44,240 nt of DNA from Enterobacter mori LMG 25706 (GTDB taxonomy: Bacteria > Pseudomonadota > Gammaproteobacteria > Enterobacterales > Enterobacteriaceae): NCBI RefSeq assembly GCF_000211415.1, contig NZ_GL890776.1, forward strand, positions 406,512 through 450,751, given 5' to 3'. The notes beneath the pieces were generated by a model. That model searched no databases, was not told where the DNA came from, and saw only the letters and a list, made by a program, of their open reading frames with translations. Shown one piece after another: positions 19,050-26,732 of this stretch; positions within the stretch are counted from its first letter, which is position 1, and each line of letters opens with the position of its first letter. A program made the position numbers and the translations under genes.

Positions 19050-19433
19050 ATGAATCTTAAGCAAAATTTTGCAGTAGAACAGTGCTTTTCCTTTCACTTA
19101 ACTGAGCATCACTTGGCTCATGGATGTATTGGTAAGTTAATCGATGGTAGTTTCGATGCTAGTGTCTCTTCAATAGCGGATGTATCTGCAGGAACACCTC
19201 AAATGGTACTCCACAGATTGGGGTGTCAAAGTGCCAATGCAGAAGAAGCATACAGAATTATGATGAATGATATTAAGGCAAAATCAGAACGAGCTAATAA
19301 ACGCATATGTATAGTAGAAGGAAAAAGTTCAACGAAACTTCTTAATGTGGATGAGCAGATAACAATTCTGAAAGGATTATTTTCATCTATAGTTGTTATT
19401 GATTATGATTTTGGAAAAATAAGAATCGACTAA
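19050..19433 (+). CDS. Hypothetical protein next to PRTase copy B
   Basis: The protein has 127 residues from ATG 19050; an in-frame ATG at 19008 would add 14. No strong Shine-Dalgarno supports either start. No family is recognised. The second half contains KRICIVEGKSSTKLLNVDEQITI, which resembles the start of the small protein at 21256 (CILVEGNGGTRLMKIEE). The two may share a short domain. It is followed after 83 bp by PRTase copy B on the same strand. A function in the same module is possible but only positional. Confidence 0.5.
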   Translation: MNLKQNFAVEQCFSFHLTEHHLAHGCIGKLIDGSFDASVSSIADVSAGTPQMVLHRLGCQSANAEEAYRIMMNDIKAKSERANKRICIVEGKSSTKLLNVDEQITILKGLFSSIVVIDYDFGKIRID

Positions 19434-19516
19434 AAGTGTGGATTTATATTAAAGTTATTTGAGTCCGTTTTTTTACAGCATTTTTAACTCCGTGGGTGCT
19501 TTGAAGGGGGTGATTT

Positions 19517-20542
19517 ATGAACTGCACTGATATATCTGATGATGATCTTTTGTCGAGCATATCTTCAATCCTATCTGATTATCGTTATACGCCAAAAGGA
19601 GGTATGGACAATAATCATGTGTCTCGATGGCTTGATCAATTCCGGCCTTCTGAACGAAGATTTGTGCTTGAAGAGACGGAGCGAATGTTGGGACTTGGGT
19701 ATTTTGCAGAAATAAGATATCAAAATGTCATTACTGAGCTTGTAGAGGATGAAGCTAACGCTGAATTCTTTTTAAACGCAGCATTTTTAGATATTCAAGA
19801 TCAGGGGAGTAGCCAGCATGAACTGGTTACCGAACTCTGTGCAGAGTCTACAGAGTGTTTAAATGTTGTTACTAGAAGTTCTTTAGACCGATGGGTAAGA
19901 AGTTTTGGTAAGTTTGTCTATATCGATGATGTTTCATTCTCTGGGACGAAGGCAATACAAGACTTAACTTGGTTGATTACTCGTTATCAATTACAGAATA
20001 TTGAGATTTATATATATTTCTTTGGGACGCACACATTCGCAGAATGGAATATAAAATATAGATTGGAAAACGCTTTCGGTCGACTTAATATTAAAATATA
20101 TACTGGCCCCGGTGAATTTAGGAGTGTCGAAAACAGAAAATTCTATAGCTCTAGCTCAGGTGTTTTTTGGCCTATTTCGGATAACGTTAACATTCCGGGT
20201 TGGGTTAAGGACTCATCTCTCTATACTGGAATATACCGTGAAGGATATATAAAAAATGATAATTTTCCGGATGAAAAGAGACGAAACAGATTTGAGCAGA
20301 TTTTGACTGCAACAGGATTTGACATCCTTTCGCACAGTAAAAATCCGCAAGATGCGCTCAAGCCCCTTGGATTTTCGACATTTAAAGGGGTTGGATTTGG
20401 GGGGACAACTTTCACTTTCAGAAACTGCCCTAACAACACCCCCTTAGCATTTTGGTGGGGATCCTACGAAGTTACTGGTACTTTTGCTGTTGATTGCTGG
20501 TATCCTTTGATGAAACGTGAAGTATATAATCAACGACTATGA
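19517..20542 (+). CDS. Phosphoribosyltransferase-like protein, copy B (PRTase-CE-like)
   Basis: The protein has 341 residues, a paralogue of copy A. The same loop is present at 133-143 (FVYIDDVSFSG), as are IYREGY, LKPLGFSTF, GFGGTTFTFRNCPNN and DCWYPLMKRE. The identical spacing of the Asp-Asp/SG loop and of the C-terminal Cys/Asn/Trp block argues that both are folded enzymes under selection. A strong Shine-Dalgarno (AAGGGGGTGA) supports the start. The stop overlaps the start of the NADAR gene (ATGA), so the two are translationally coupled. Inference: it transfers or removes a ribose-phosphate or ADP-ribose-type group on a nucleotide or nucleic acid, with NADAR reversing or completing the reaction. 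Confidence 0.74.
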   Translation: MNCTDISDDDLLSSISSILSDYRYTPKGGMDNNHVSRWLDQFRPSERRFVLEETERMLGLGYFAEIRYQNVITELVEDEANAEFFLNAAFLDIQDQGSSQHELVTELCAESTECLNVVTRSSLDRWVRSFGKFVYIDDVSFSGTKAIQDLTWLITRYQLQNIEIYIYFFGTHTFAEWNIKYRLENAFGRLNIKIYTGPGEFRSVENRKFYSSSSGVFWPISDNVNIPGWVKDSSLYTGIYREGYIKNDNFPDEKRRNRFEQILTATGFDILSHSKNPQDALKPLGFSTFKGVGFGGTTFTFRNCPNNTPLAFWWGSYEVTGTFAVDCWYPLMKREVYNQRL

Positions 20543-21150
20543 GCTATCGACTTTACCCACAACAGAAAACGGTACCTTTCAGAAAAACCAATGAAAAATG
20601 GGGCGGGCTTTCTAACATGGCCAAGGGGTACCCTCTTATGGTCAATGACATCCCGATTCAATCAAGTGAAATCCTTTATCAAGCATGTCGGTATCCAGAT
20701 TTTCCGGATATTCAAAAGGTTATCATAACTCAGGGAAACCCCTACGAGGCTAAACAGACTGCTCGATCCTTCGAATCCAAAACACGTTCAGGTTGGGAAA
20801 GGAATCGTGTCTCGATAATGAAGTGGTGCGTGTGCGTTAAGCTTTGTCAGAACTGGGAAACATTCTTCGCACTTTTGGATAGTACTGGAGACTATGACAT
20901 CGTGGAACATTCTGAAAAAGACCAGTTTTGGGGGGCAAGTAAAGACTCTGAAGGCAACTTTTACGGAATGAACGTGTTAGGTCGCATTCTTATGGACGCG
21001 AGAGACGTTGCAAGAAGGAAGGGGCGCGCAGGTTTTGCTTCCATACCTCCGCTGTCCTTGGATAAGTTTCTTCTGCTCGGGGAACAAATTCGCGACGTCA
21101 CTTTCACTCCACCACCTATAGACCCTGGGCATAGCTTATCGCTTTTTTAA
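20539..21150 (+). CDS. NADAR-domain protein (YbiA/RibX-like ADP-ribosyl-hydrolase fold)
   Basis: The protein has 203 residues. NADAR landmarks in order: GGLSNMAKGYPLMVNDIPIQSSEILYQACRYP (SN..., E and YQA motif), NPYEAKQTAR, the W...R...M..C...K stretch, LLDSTGDYDIVEHS, DQFWGAS and the terminal GMNVLGRILMDAR. Established: NADAR/YbiA proteins hydrolyse N-glycosidic bonds, including riboflavin-intermediate cleanup, and reverse guanosine ADP-ribosylation of DNA in DarT-NADAR toxin-antitoxin pairs. It begins inside the stop of PRTase copy B. The tail after about 160 is extra and Pro-rich. In context it is probably the antidote or partner of the PRTase-like protein (inference). Confidence 0.87.
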   Translation: MSYRLYPQQKTVPFRKTNEKWGGLSNMAKGYPLMVNDIPIQSSEILYQACRYPDFPDIQKVIITQGNPYEAKQTARSFESKTRSGWERNRVSIMKWCVCVKLCQNWETFFALLDSTGDYDIVEHSEKDQFWGASKDSEGNFYGMNVLGRILMDARDVARRKGRAGFASIPPLSLDKFLLLGEQIRDVTFTPPPIDPGHSLSLF

Positions 21151-21190
21151 TATGGCCTTTATTCCTCTTGTGGTCGCGGCTGATCGTCAA

Positions 21191-21218
21191 ACCCGCGTAA
21201 GCGGGTATTTGTTATAAT
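21191..21218 (+). promoter_or_regulatory. Terminator-like hairpin followed by a -10 box
   Basis: ACCCGC-GTAA-GCGGGT forms a hairpin at 21191-21206. A perfect TATAAT follows at 21213-21218, 38 bases before the ATG of the next small gene. No good -35 box is visible at 17-bp spacing. The hairpin may end the NADAR transcript and the -10 may start that of the next gene. Confidence 0.45.
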
Positions 21219-21255
21219 TTTGTGTGCGAATCACTTACTCAAGCTGGAGAATTCT

Positions 21256-21510
21256 ATGCATGATTGTATTCTTGTCGAAGGTAATGGTGGTACACGTTTG
21301 ATGAAAATTGAAGAGGGAAGGCAGGAGATAACGATCGCCAATCCCGGTTCAGGTTACTACTTTGGATTTCGGGTGAGAGAGTATTCCATCGAGAAAGAGG
21401 GTCACTTAAAGATTTATCTTATCGCAAGCGAAGATCCGCAGGATCCTAACGATGTTGCTCATTTTGTAAACGAATTGTCACCAACACCTATCAATGACCC
21501 TTCAGTTTAA
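21256..21510 (+). CDS. Small hypothetical protein in the PRTase/NADAR module
   Basis: The protein has 84 residues from ATG 21256, which has a GGAG Shine-Dalgarno 8 bases upstream. No known family. The sequence is predicted to be mainly beta: ILVEG, TRLMKI, EITIAN, YYFGFRVREYSI, HLKIYLIA. The first 17 residues resemble part of the protein at 19050 (IVEG...TKLL.V.E), so each PRTase copy may once have had a small partner of this type. It has its own candidate promoter and a clear terminator, so it forms a separate transcription unit. Confidence 0.6.
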   Translation: MHDCILVEGNGGTRLMKIEEGRQEITIANPGSGYYFGFRVREYSIEKEGHLKIYLIASEDPQDPNDVAHFVNELSPTPINDPSV

Positions 21511-21520
21511 AATATGAATA

Positions 21521-21541
21521 CCCGCTTCGGCGGGTTTTCTT
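21521..21541 (+). terminator. Rho-independent terminator
   Basis: CCCGC-TTCG-GCGGG (21521-21534) is followed by TTTTCTT. A TTCG tetraloop stem with a T-tract is a textbook terminator. It lies 10 bases after the stop of the small gene at 21256. Confidence 0.9.
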
Positions 21542-21625
21542 TGACCTTTGTTATAGTATTGAGCGCCTTGGTGATATGGATATTGTTGACTAATATGAGA
21601 AGTATCTCATAAAAAGGTGCCCATA

Positions 21626-21979
21626 ATGAGTAATGAAATTAAAGATGCAAAAATTGATGATTATTTCATCGTTTTAAAAGAAAAAAGTAGACCGCCAAGT
21701 AGGGGCGGTAACACAAAGGCGCGGCATGCACACTACATCAAGATTGATGGAAAAATATACAGTTTTCTCGCCTTTGGTTCCAAACAATGGGTCTATAAGT
21801 CAGACCGGGTATCATTTGAATTTGAAATGAAGGGTGAATTCAGGAATGTTCTCCCCGAATCTATTCGTACCACCGATAAGGATGGGAATGTTGTAATCAG
21901 AGGGTTACGTGGCTTTAGCAAGGAGTTACGAACTGCAGATACGCGTTTGCCTGGGTCCAGAAGGGAATGTAGAGACTAA
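21626..21979 (+). CDS. Hypothetical protein, possibly 3'-chimeric
   Basis: The protein has 117 residues from ATG 21626, with AGGTG eight bases upstream; a GTG at 21617 is in frame. Basic N-terminal half (SRPPSRGGNTKARHAHYIKIDGK) and beta-rich middle. No family is recognised. The last 20 or so residues (ELRTADTRLPGSRRECRD) read like out-of-frame sequence. Together with the broken phage frames just downstream, this suggests that the true C-terminus has been replaced. Confidence 0.5.
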   Translation: MSNEIKDAKIDDYFIVLKEKSRPPSRGGNTKARHAHYIKIDGKIYSFLAFGSKQWVYKSDRVSFEFEMKGEFRNVLPESIRTTDKDGNVVIRGLRGFSKELRTADTRLPGSRRECRD

Positions 21980-22223
21980 ACACAAAAACTGTTAGAGAAG
22001 CTAAAGCAACAGGCTACTACTACACAGGAAAAGAAGAGGTAAAGGCACTGGCTTAGCCGTTCGTGCCGACAATTATCACGTAATCCCTCTTTGCGCTATT
22101 CACCATAGACAAGGTGGTCACGGCGTTGCCGTCCATGCTGGGCGGAAGACCTGGGAACAGAAATACGGTACCGAGGCGGAGCTGCTGGCGCAGGTCAATG
22201 CAGAATTAGGAGTGCCGGAATGA
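21980..22223 (+). pseudogene. C-terminal remnant of a phage Ref-like/HNH-type protein
   Basis: From 22005 to the TGA at 22221-22223 the frame encodes GTGLAVRADNYHVIPLCAIHH, then QGGHGVAVHAGRKTWEQKYG and LLAQVNAELGV. The IPLC..HH, H.G..TWE..YG pattern is that of phage Ref (recombination enhancement function)/DUF968-like HNH proteins. The frame is closed by a stop at 22002-22004. A neighbouring frame just upstream reads TVREAKATGYYYTGKEEVKALA, which also looks phage-derived, so the gene is broken by at least one frameshift. The stop codon overlaps the ATG of the next gene, as in an intact phage operon. Confidence 0.7.
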
Positions 22224-22678
22224 ACACACCGAAACAGCGCCGTTCTCATCAGTCTGCACTCGAAGCTGCAGCAGCTGCACCACGCAAAAGTTACCTGGGC
22301 CGTTTCACGCCGCTGACGGGAATTCAGTCTGCCTGGATAAAGTCTCTTCTGACAGTGTGGGCAGAAGGCATGCGCGGCAGCACTGCGCCACGAAAACCCC
22401 GAGCACAGGCATGCTGGCGTTTCAGTAAAAACCAACGCTGGTCTGATGCCGCACTTGAACGCTTCACCACGGCGCTGAGCCAGGCGAGAGAAGAGGGGTA
22501 CCGCGGGAAACATGCGGTGAACCGTGCCCGCGCAATCAGCCGACAGTTCATCGCCCGAATCGTTTTTCTGGATGATGGGGAAAACGATGGCCGCTGGCTG
22601 AGCATTGCAAAAACCGAAATGCAAAGTGCATGCATGGCTACGTGCCGAGCTGTGTACCGGCCTGATGACGACTGTTGA
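22220..22678 (+). CDS. Phage DUF1133-like protein
   Basis: The protein has 152 residues, starting inside the stop of the Ref-like remnant (ATGA). The segment AAAAAPRKSYLGRFTPLTGIQSAWIKSLLTVWAEGMRG, followed by RWSDAALERFTTALSQAREEGYRGKHAVNRARAI, matches what I recall of phage DUF1133 proteins from late-control regions near the Q antiterminator. The C-terminus after about residue 110 does not match and may be altered by a deletion or frameshift. Function unknown. It marks the boundary between the early and late parts of the prophage. Confidence 0.65.
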   Translation: MNTPKQRRSHQSALEAAAAAPRKSYLGRFTPLTGIQSAWIKSLLTVWAEGMRGSTAPRKPRAQACWRFSKNQRWSDAALERFTTALSQAREEGYRGKHAVNRARAISRQFIARIVFLDDGENDGRWLSIAKTEMQSACMATCRAVYRPDDDC

Positions 22679-22756
22679 CCATTACAGCAGGCATTCACCG
22701 AGTGCCTGAAAAAATGGGTTGCGGTAAGATAGCCTCCTCATCTTAAGGAGGTTTTC

Positions 22757-23194
22757 ATGTGGCAAACAATTTATGCCTGGCCATGGGCTACAATCTGGGC
22801 TGCGATATCGGCCATATTCACGGCGGTTACTGCTGTGGTAGCAGCGCTTGCGCTATTGCAATGGAGTAGACAAGACAAATTAAAAGCTAAGCTTCATTTC
22901 AAGAACACAATTCATGAATACTCAGATATTCTTGTAACTCTTCCTGAAAAATTAAATATTCCAGAAGATAGACATAGATATGATGAAAGAATCAAATTGT
23001 GTACAGAACGTTTATTGAAGTGTAGTAGTGCATACGTTTCTTGTGAGGGGTTGCTTGAAGATAACGAAGTTGTGCATAAATGTTGGGGGTATATTGCTAC
23101 TAATCACCAGCATTATCTAACAGGGGGAATTGACCGGAAATTATTGGAGAAGTCATGTCTGTTAATTTTAAATGAAAATTTTGTATTTAGATAA
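22757..23194 (+). CDS. Single-pass membrane protein, unknown
   Basis: The protein has 145 residues. It has a strong Shine-Dalgarno (TAAGGAGG) eight bases before the ATG. Residues about 9-38 form a hydrophobic membrane segment (WATIWAAISAIFTAVTAVVAALALL). The rest is a soluble, charged, probably helical domain. It sits where a phage lysis cassette would be, but it is too long and has too few transmembrane segments for a usual holin. AT-rich composition after the first 40 codons suggests a cargo (moron) gene. No family recognised. Confidence 0.65.
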   Translation: MWQTIYAWPWATIWAAISAIFTAVTAVVAALALLQWSRQDKLKAKLHFKNTIHEYSDILVTLPEKLNIPEDRHRYDERIKLCTERLLKCSSAYVSCEGLLEDNEVVHKCWGYIATNHQHYLTGGIDRKLLEKSCLLILNENFVFR

Positions 23195-23195
23195 A

Positions 23196-23216
23196 AAGCC
23201 GGATTTTTACCGGCTT
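23196..23216. terminator. Bidirectional terminator between convergent genes
   Basis: AAGCCGG and CCGGCTT form a 7-bp stem around ATTTTTA, with an A-rich left flank. It lies between the convergent genes at 22757 and 23246. Confidence 0.7.
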
Positions 23217-23245
23217 AGATTCCAAATTTTCTGATTGTTATGACC

Positions 23246-23686
23246 TCAACGAAAGCCAAGGTGTTGAGCCGTTAAAGCAGCGCCAGCAGTTATCACAGTG
23301 CTTGAAAGGGTTTTTACAGCATCTAAGCTTCCACCCCTGACGGCTTCAACTAATTGGCTTCCGAAGGAGGGGCGAGGATCCAGACTAGCGGGAACCTTTT
23401 TGAGGCATTCAAGCCCTTTAGCAGTCAATATAGTGCCATGAATAGAGTATTCATCATTAGAAACTGAGGTTATGTAACCTGAATCTCTGAGCCACACAAC
23501 TGAATCTGAGACGAATTGGCGCTCAAAGTAATTATGAATGACTCCATCTACCGGGTCGTTCGAAGTGGCAAGAGAGGTCGTATACTCTTCAAAATTAATG
23601 GTAATTGGTTGCGGAAATGTTTCATATAAGTTGGCAAATATCCGCCCTGTAATTTCGTCGAATTTATCAATGTTGGATTGAGACAT
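23246..23686 (-). CDS. Hypothetical protein in prophage late region
   Basis: The protein has 146 residues. Residues about 30-100 look like a winged-helix or helical domain (DGVIHNYFERQFVSDSVVWLRDSGYITSV...ILTAKGLECLKKVP), similar in style to small phage-encoded MarR-like or DUF2513-like folds. A Gly/Ala-rich C-terminal helix follows (TLSSTVITAGAALTAQHLG). Orientation is opposite to the phage genes, typical of a moron. A GGAAAT stretch lies before the start. Function unknown. Confidence 0.6.
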   Translation of the reverse strand: MSQSNIDKFDEITGRIFANLYETFPQPITINFEEYTTSLATSNDPVDGVIHNYFERQFVSDSVVWLRDSGYITSVSNDEYSIHGTILTAKGLECLKKVPASLDPRPSFGSQLVEAVRGGSLDAVKTLSSTVITAGAALTAQHLGFR

Positions 23687-24006
23687 TTTATTTCCTTGCT
23701 GGTGAGAGTTAAGAAACTCAGGCTAAAGGAAAGGATTCAAAACTCTTAGGCAGAAAATGCCAGTAATTAGCAATCAGAATTGACGCTGATTAGTGATTAT
23801 TGGAAGGTGGGCGACCGCCGCCAGCGGGAACTGGCGACAGTCATTCATACCCATAGGGTGCCGAGGATAGAACCGAGGCCCACTTGCCCCCAGGCAGCGG
23901 GTCCTTTCCAGAACCCGAAACACCGAGGGTCTGCAGACGCGCAAAAAGTCTCTCGTTTTGGGTAATTTTTCATTTTTGGCATTTCCGGTTCCGGTTGGGA
24001 GTTTTC
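23687..24006. other. Intergenic region before the terminase, possible cos/packaging site
   Basis: No gene is supported here. In cos-type phages the cohesive end site lies immediately upstream of the small terminase gene. This stretch is GC-rich and structured, with GCGGGTCCTTTCCAGAACCC at 23898-23917. That resembles the GGGTCCTTTCC sequences I recall near terminase genes of some lambdoid phages. Assignment as a packaging site is an inference from position. Confidence 0.3.
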
Positions 24007-24572
24007 ATGGCTACGCAAGCAGAGGTCGCGGCGCATTTGCTGCTGTCAGATCGTCGCCTGCGCGATCTGTCAAAACTGCCCGGCGCGCCCGTGCCACAAG
24101 GAAGGGGCGACTGGGATTTGGATGCATGGCGTCACTTTTATATTCACTACCTCCGGGGTAACCGGAAAGATTCATCAGGTGGAGATGAACCGGAAGCGGA
24201 CGACAATTCGCTGGAAAAAAACGCGAGCAATGGCTCAGAAACGAGGAGCGGCAGGAACGAATACTGACGCAGCGTGTGAAGCGTCGGATACTCGCAAAAC
24301 GTTACGCTCCGATTGAATTAATCAGCGTCGCAGTATCACGCATCGCCGTCGAACTACGCACTCGCGTCGAATCCTGGCCTCCACGATTGAAAAAGGTCTG
24401 GCTCGATATGCCGCAAGAGGCAACCGATCTACTTAAACAGGAGCTGGCGATAGCACTCAATGAACTTTCAGACATACGAGTCGACTTCAGCGATTACGAT
24501 GTCAGCGATATCGAACGCGATATTGAACGGGTTGAGTCCCTTACGCGTGACGATACCGATGACGGGGGTTGA
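24007..24572 (+). pseudogene. Phage terminase small subunit (Nu1-like), frameshifted at an A7 tract
   Basis: ATG 24007 (GGGAG Shine-Dalgarno) gives 86 residues with the Nu1-type N-terminal winged helix (TQAEVAAHLLLSDRRLRDLSKLPGAPVPQGRGDWDLDAWRHFYIHYLRG). The frame then runs out of conserved sequence and stops at 24267. The expected C-terminal part (REQWLRNEERQERILTQRVKRRI...PIELISVAVSRIA...) is in another frame to 24572. The switch is at A7 (24215-24221). One extra A restores a protein of about 188 residues. It is either a deletion in a homopolymer or a -1 slippery site (A AAA AAC). The role of Nu1-type subunits is recognising cos DNA for packaging. Confidence 0.78.
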
Positions 24573-26424
24573 GTGGGCGGATAAATATTTCTATTTGCCA
24601 GAAGGTTCAAGCCATATCGCCGGTCGCTGGAAGACACAACCCGTTCAGCTTGCGATGCTGAATATGATGACAAACGATGCGATTAAAATCGTGTCGGTCC
24701 GGAAGTCAGCGCGCCTGGGCTATACCAAAGTCCTGGTCGCCGCACTGCTGTATTTTGCAGAGCATAAAAAGCGCAGCTCTGTGACATACCAGCCTATCGA
24801 TGATGAATCAGACGGGTTTGTTGCTGACGAAATTGACCCCGCTATCTGCGAGATGCCGGTCATACAAAAAATTTTCCCGGATTGGGACAGCAGCAACGAG
24901 CGCAACAATATCAGCCGAAAGGAGATGTCGGGCGCCATTCTCGATTTTCGTGGCGCCAGCTCACCCGGAAATTTCCGCCGCCTGACCAAGCAGGTCGTCG
25001 CCGGTGATGAGGTCGACGGCTGGCCGCTTGAAGTCTCGAAGAAAGGCAAGGGCGAAGGGTCGCCGATTGAACTGGCCCCGGTACGTATTAAAGGCGCGTC
25101 ATACCCGAAGGCGATTTTCGGCTCGACTCCGACCGTGACCGGCAAAAGCCAGATTGAGATGCTTGAAGATGGCGCGGATCTGGTCTTCCGGTTTTATCTC
25201 CCTTGCCCCCATTGCGGCGGTGAGCAGGAGCTTAAATTCGGTTTTGAGGGCATCGAGTACGGTCTCAAATGGGATGACAGCCAGCTGACGCGTGAAGCGA
25301 AAGGGCGCTCGGCGTATTACCAGTGCTGCCATTGCCCCAGACATTTTCATTACAGCGATCTGAAAAAAATGGAACTGGCCGGTCGCTGGATGGCGGAAGA
25401 CTGCACCTGGACGCGGGACGGCATTCACTTTTTTGATCATGACGGGGAGCCAGTACGCGCCCCGCAGCACGCTGCAATCGTTGTTAACGCACTTTATTCG
25501 CTCAATCTCGACGGGTGGGGCGAAATTGTTGATACGTGGCTTAAGGCGAAGGGTGACCCACTCAAAGAGAAAGCGTTTTACAACACGGTACTCGGCGAAC
25601 TCTGGAATGAAGTCGCAAGCGAGCAGCTGGAGCATGACATTCTTCTGCAGCGCCGCGAAGTCTATGCGCATGAAGTCCCGGATGGGGTTGTTTTCATCAC
25701 AGGCGGTATCGACTCGCAAAAATCTGGCCGCTATGAGTGCTATGTGTGGGGATGGGGAGCAGAGGAAGAATGCTGGCTCATTGATAAAACCATTGTGTTC
25801 GGTCGCTACGATGAAGAAGAAACCCTGCAGAGGGTCGACGGGGTTATACATAAGCAGTATCAGCGCAGCGACGGAACGAAAATCGGCGTAAGCCGGTGGG
25901 CATGGGATACCGGTGGCATTGATCCCCAGGTCGTTTATAACCGATCAATCAGGCTCGGGCCGCTTTGGGTAATACCCATCAAAGGGGCGAGCACGTATGG
26001 GCGTCCGGTCGTCGATATGCCGCGTTCAAAAAACGCAAACAAAGTCTTTTTGTCGCTTGTCGGTACTGATACCGCAAAAGACCTGCTGTATATGCGGTTC
26101 CCGCTTATTCCTGACCCCAAAAACGGCACACCTGGTGCGATTCACTTCCCTGCAAATGATGAAATTTTCGGAGAGGTGGAAGAGAAGCAGCTCGTCAGCG
26201 AAGTCCTGATCCCGAAACTGATTAACGGCCGCGTCGTGTATCGCTGGAGCAACCAGGGTCGCCGCAATGAAGCGCTGGACTGCCTGGTATACGCGCTTAC
26301 TGCGTTACGTATCAGCAAAATCCGCTTTCAGCTCAATCTTGAAACGCTCGCAGAGCAGCAGAAAAAATCAAAATCAACCCCAACGATGACGCTTGAGGAA
26401 ATGGATCGGGCGCTGGGAGGTTAA
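24460..26424 (+). CDS. Phage terminase large subunit (GpA family)
   Basis: The protein has 654 residues, full length for the lambda A/GpA family. It has an N-terminal ATPase with a variant Walker A (VRKSARLGYTK, about 69-79) and Walker B (VVAGDEVDGW). A zinc-ribbon pair follows (CPHCGGEQ and CCHCPRHF, about 249-293), then a nuclease domain with the GGIDSQKSGRYECYVWGWG acidic motif near 415. It packages phage DNA into proheads and cuts cos sites. The start at 24460 overlaps the small subunit by 113 bp; ATG 24499 is an alternative. The frame is intact although everything downstream in the phage (portal, head, tail) is missing. Confidence 0.9.
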   Translation: MNFQTYESTSAITMSAISNAILNGLSPLRVTIPMTGVEWADKYFYLPEGSSHIAGRWKTQPVQLAMLNMMTNDAIKIVSVRKSARLGYTKVLVAALLYFAEHKKRSSVTYQPIDDESDGFVADEIDPAICEMPVIQKIFPDWDSSNERNNISRKEMSGAILDFRGASSPGNFRRLTKQVVAGDEVDGWPLEVSKKGKGEGSPIELAPVRIKGASYPKAIFGSTPTVTGKSQIEMLEDGADLVFRFYLPCPHCGGEQELKFGFEGIEYGLKWDDSQLTREAKGRSAYYQCCHCPRHFHYSDLKKMELAGRWMAEDCTWTRDGIHFFDHDGEPVRAPQHAAIVVNALYSLNLDGWGEIVDTWLKAKGDPLKEKAFYNTVLGELWNEVASEQLEHDILLQRREVYAHEVPDGVVFITGGIDSQKSGRYECYVWGWGAEEECWLIDKTIVFGRYDEEETLQRVDGVIHKQYQRSDGTKIGVSRWAWDTGGIDPQVVYNRSIRLGPLWVIPIKGASTYGRPVVDMPRSKNANKVFLSLVGTDTAKDLLYMRFPLIPDPKNGTPGAIHFPANDEIFGEVEEKQLVSEVLIPKLINGRVVYRWSNQGRRNEALDCLVYALTALRISKIRFQLNLETLAEQQKKSKSTPTMTLEEMDRALGG

Positions 26425-26732
26425 AGGAACGTTATATTTCGCTGGGCAGGGCATTCAGCAGCAGTGGCAGATGAAGCGTGAAATGCTTTCGCCAAGGTAC
26501 ACTACTAGGTATGCAGATCTTCTCAGGGTTAGATAATTTACACTACTATTAATATACGGTTTGCTAAAGCGAGAGTTAAAAATATAACTTTACTTCGATT
26601 AATCAATTTGATGGTTGTCGTATTAAATACCCTAACACCATTAATATAAGCTGCAACTGTTCATATCAATGAATAGTTGGCTTCTTACATTCAGGATTTT
26701 TGAAGGTAAATAAAATGATTTAATCTATCAGA
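26425..26732. other. AT-rich gap after the terminase
   Basis: The first 60 bases keep the GC character of the phage. From about 26500 the sequence becomes AT-rich and carries no supportable gene. A head-tail joining or portal gene would be expected here in an intact phage. The change of composition probably marks the point where later phage genes were lost. Confidence 0.4.

Noticed and set aside
22757..23194. Phage holin
   Set aside because: There is one membrane segment and a long polar domain, unlike holins, and no endolysin gene follows.
23780..23965. Short open frame before the terminase
   Set aside because: No Shine-Dalgarno and no protein-like pattern; more likely packaging-site DNA.
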